This document shows, piece by piece, positions 6,138 through 7,253 of a stretch of 7,253 bases of DNA. How positions within the stretch are numbered: position 1 is the first letter of the stretch; each line of letters starts with the position of its first letter. The notes under the pieces are model-generated. The model saw only the letters and a list, made by a program, of their open reading frames with translations, had not been told where the DNA came from and searched no databases. A program made the translations under genes and the position numbers. Source of the DNA: Flavobacteriales bacterium UBA1694 (GTDB lineage: Bacteria; Bacteroidota; Bacteroidia; Flavobacteriales; Weeksellaceae); assembly GCA_002319955.1 (NCBI GenBank), contig DCJS01000017.1, positions 90,987 through 98,239 of the forward strand, read 5' to 3'.

Positions 6138-6166
6138 GTTCGAGCTTAAAATTTTATTATAAGCTG

Positions 6167-6174
6167 CAAAAATA
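6167..6174 (-). promoter_or_regulatory. Bacteroidota -7 promoter element of thrS
   Basis: The - strand reads TATTTTTG followed by CA, a perfect TAnnTTTG, 29 bases before the thrS ATG at 6137 and 11 bases after the stop of the DUF4153 gene. The predicted leader is about 25 bases. No convincing -33 TTG is seen at 17-23 bases upstream, where the sequence is the end of the DUF4153 gene. It indicates that thrS can be transcribed independently of that gene. Confidence 0.6.
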
Positions 6175-6185
6175 CGCATTTTCTA

Positions 6186-7253
6186 CTAATTCTTGTGGAC
6201 CAGAACTAGGAATTCTGCAGGATCTATTTGCCATTTAGATTTAGAGCCCTGAAAGGAATTCACGAAAAGCTGATTAAAATGAACTTCAATAGTGTAGTTT
6301 TCTAAAGTGAAACGCGTTAGAAGTGGTCCCGTTTCAATTGGTCCTTCACGCGTTATGTAGGGTTTTATCAGGGTGCTTATTTGAGGCATAAGCTCTTTGG
6401 AGTCTACGACTTTACCCCCATCAAGAAGCGAAAAGGTTAAATGAGGCTCAGAGCCATAACTCTCGGCTTCAATCTTCAATTGGTGGGTTTCCAGATCAAG
6501 GGTGCGCGCTCCAGGTCCCTTATAACTATAAACGTATTCCATTCCTTCTACTTTCACCAGTTCGGGTCTAGGACTAAGTGAAAAACTCCCAACGTCGTTC
6601 TTGGATTTCGTCGGACTCACACGGGTAAAGGCCGAGCGCAAAAGGGTATTGAGTTTCCAATAATTAAACTTGGTAACGCTTTGTTCAAATTCGGTTTTTT
6701 GAGCTTCTGGAAGGAACTTTTCTAAGTAGTCCCACTCACCCCGCACGGCGAGAAACTCGAATTTGTCTGCAATGCTTTGCATCTGCTTATCGGTAATAGG
6801 GCGGTCAAACTGAATTGTGCCGCTGTCTAAAACACTCGCCTTAGAGAGTTCAAGGGCAAGCTCTGATTTTTGGCTGCGTTTTGCAATTGAAAAGGCATTG
6901 AAGTAAGGGACCGCAATTGAAAACACCCCAAAGGCAAACAGCGACATGGGAATGAATTTTATTGAGCCGCTTGGTTTAAGACAAAAATACCCAACGACGC
7001 TTGTTAGCCAAAGCGAGAGCATGAGTAGAAAGTACCGAGGTTCGGTATAGCCGTATTCTAAAATCCTTGTAAATAAGGCGGTGTACAGAAGAACAAGAAG
7101 TGGAATCAAGGTGTAATAAAACAGTTGACTAAAAATACGAACCCAAGATTTGGATTGGCCTTCTTTTAAGGGATGAACAAGCAGAAGAGCAAGCTGGCCT
7201 AAGACCGCATAAATCAAAACTAAATAGGAGACCCAGCCTCTAGGAAGTTCCCA
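6186..7253 (-). CDS. DUF4153 family membrane protein, C-terminal part (cut by window edge)
   Basis: The frame is open from the right edge to a TAG at 6186-6188, giving the last 355 residues. An in-frame TTG at 7217 is not the start, because the 12 codons before it (WELPRGWVSYLV) continue the family sequence. Four hydrophobic segments are visible in this fragment at about residues 8-28, 40-62, 74-92 and 99-119, then a largely soluble C-terminal region of about 230 residues. The pattern LPRGWVSYLVL, YYTLIPLLVLLY, YGYTEPRYFLLMLSLWL and FNAFSIAKRSQ is what I recall of DUF4153 proteins, which have many more membrane segments N-terminally. The function of the family is not established. The C-terminal region is predicted to lie on one face of the cytoplasmic membrane; I cannot tell which. 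The gene ends just before the thrS promoter and is likely a separate unit. Confidence 0.8.
   Translation of the reverse strand, partial: WELPRGWVSYLVLIYAVLGQLALLLVHPLKEGQSKSWVRIFSQLFYYTLIPLLVLLYTALFTRILEYGYTEPRYFLLMLSLWLTSVVGYFCLKPSGSIKFIPMSLFAFGVFSIAVPYFNAFSIAKRSQKSELALELSKASVLDSGTIQFDRPITDKQMQSIADKFEFLAVRGEWDYLEKFLPEAQKTEFEQSVTKFNYWKLNTLLRSAFTRVSPTKSKNDVGSFSLSPRPELVKVEGMEYVYSYKGPGARTLDLETHQLKIEAESYGSEPHLTFSLLDGGKVVDSKELMPQISTLIKPYITREGPIETGPLLTRFTLENYTIEVHFNQLFVNSFQGSKSKWQIDPAEFLVLVHKN

Noticed and set aside
6138..6179. An upstream ATG start for thrS adding 14 residues
   Set aside because: The TGS domain begins at MVKITLPDG, and the -7 promoter element at 6167-6174 predicts a transcript start downstream of that ATG.
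1..7253. tRNA or rRNA genes, CRISPR arrays, insertion sequences, attachment sites and toxin-antitoxin or defence genes
   Set aside because: None was seen on either strand. Coding sequence fills nearly all the window, no non-coding gap exceeds about 180 bases, and none of the gaps shows a cloverleaf, spaced repeats or terminal inverted repeats.

Overview
The window reads as ordinary chromosomal housekeeping DNA from a member of the Bacteroidota, probably a flavobacterium-like lineage; the exact family cannot be told from this stretch. Three things point there. Protein sequences are of Bacteroidota type (DapD C-terminus, IF-3, ThrRS, a DUF4153 protein beside thrS). Three gene starts are preceded by the Bacteroidota -7 promoter element TAnnTTTG, each time in the form TAnTTTTGCA. 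Clear Shine-Dalgarno sequences are absent in front of most genes, which instead have A/T-rich leaders.

Layout, left to right. The last 47 codons of dapD (lysine/diaminopimelate synthesis) run off the left edge on the + strand and end in a strong intrinsic terminator (163-199). A GT4-type glycosyltransferase follows on + (242-1354). Everything after that is on the - strand. A flavoprotein of the HI0933/PP_4765 type (1439-2605) is convergent with the glycosyltransferase. Reading leftward from the right edge come a DUF4153 membrane protein (cut by the right edge), then thrS, infC, rpmI and rplT, closed by a very strong terminator at 2727-2759.

thrS-infC-rpmI-rplT is the widely conserved translation cluster: threonyl-tRNA synthetase, initiation factor IF-3, and ribosomal proteins L35 and L20. 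Here it looks internally divided. A hairpin plus U-tract follows infC, a fresh -7 element precedes rpmI, and a 121-base spacer separates rpmI from rplT. thrS also has its own -7 element, overlapping the end of the DUF4153 gene.

The best single observation is that infC has no ATG, GTG or TTG start that preserves its conserved N-terminus. The likely start is ATA at 4144, which fits the known habit of infC using rare start codons for IF-3 autoregulation. I see no mobile element, CRISPR array, tRNA or rRNA gene, defence system or other exotic system in the window. The remaining findings concern gene expression signals and are modest.
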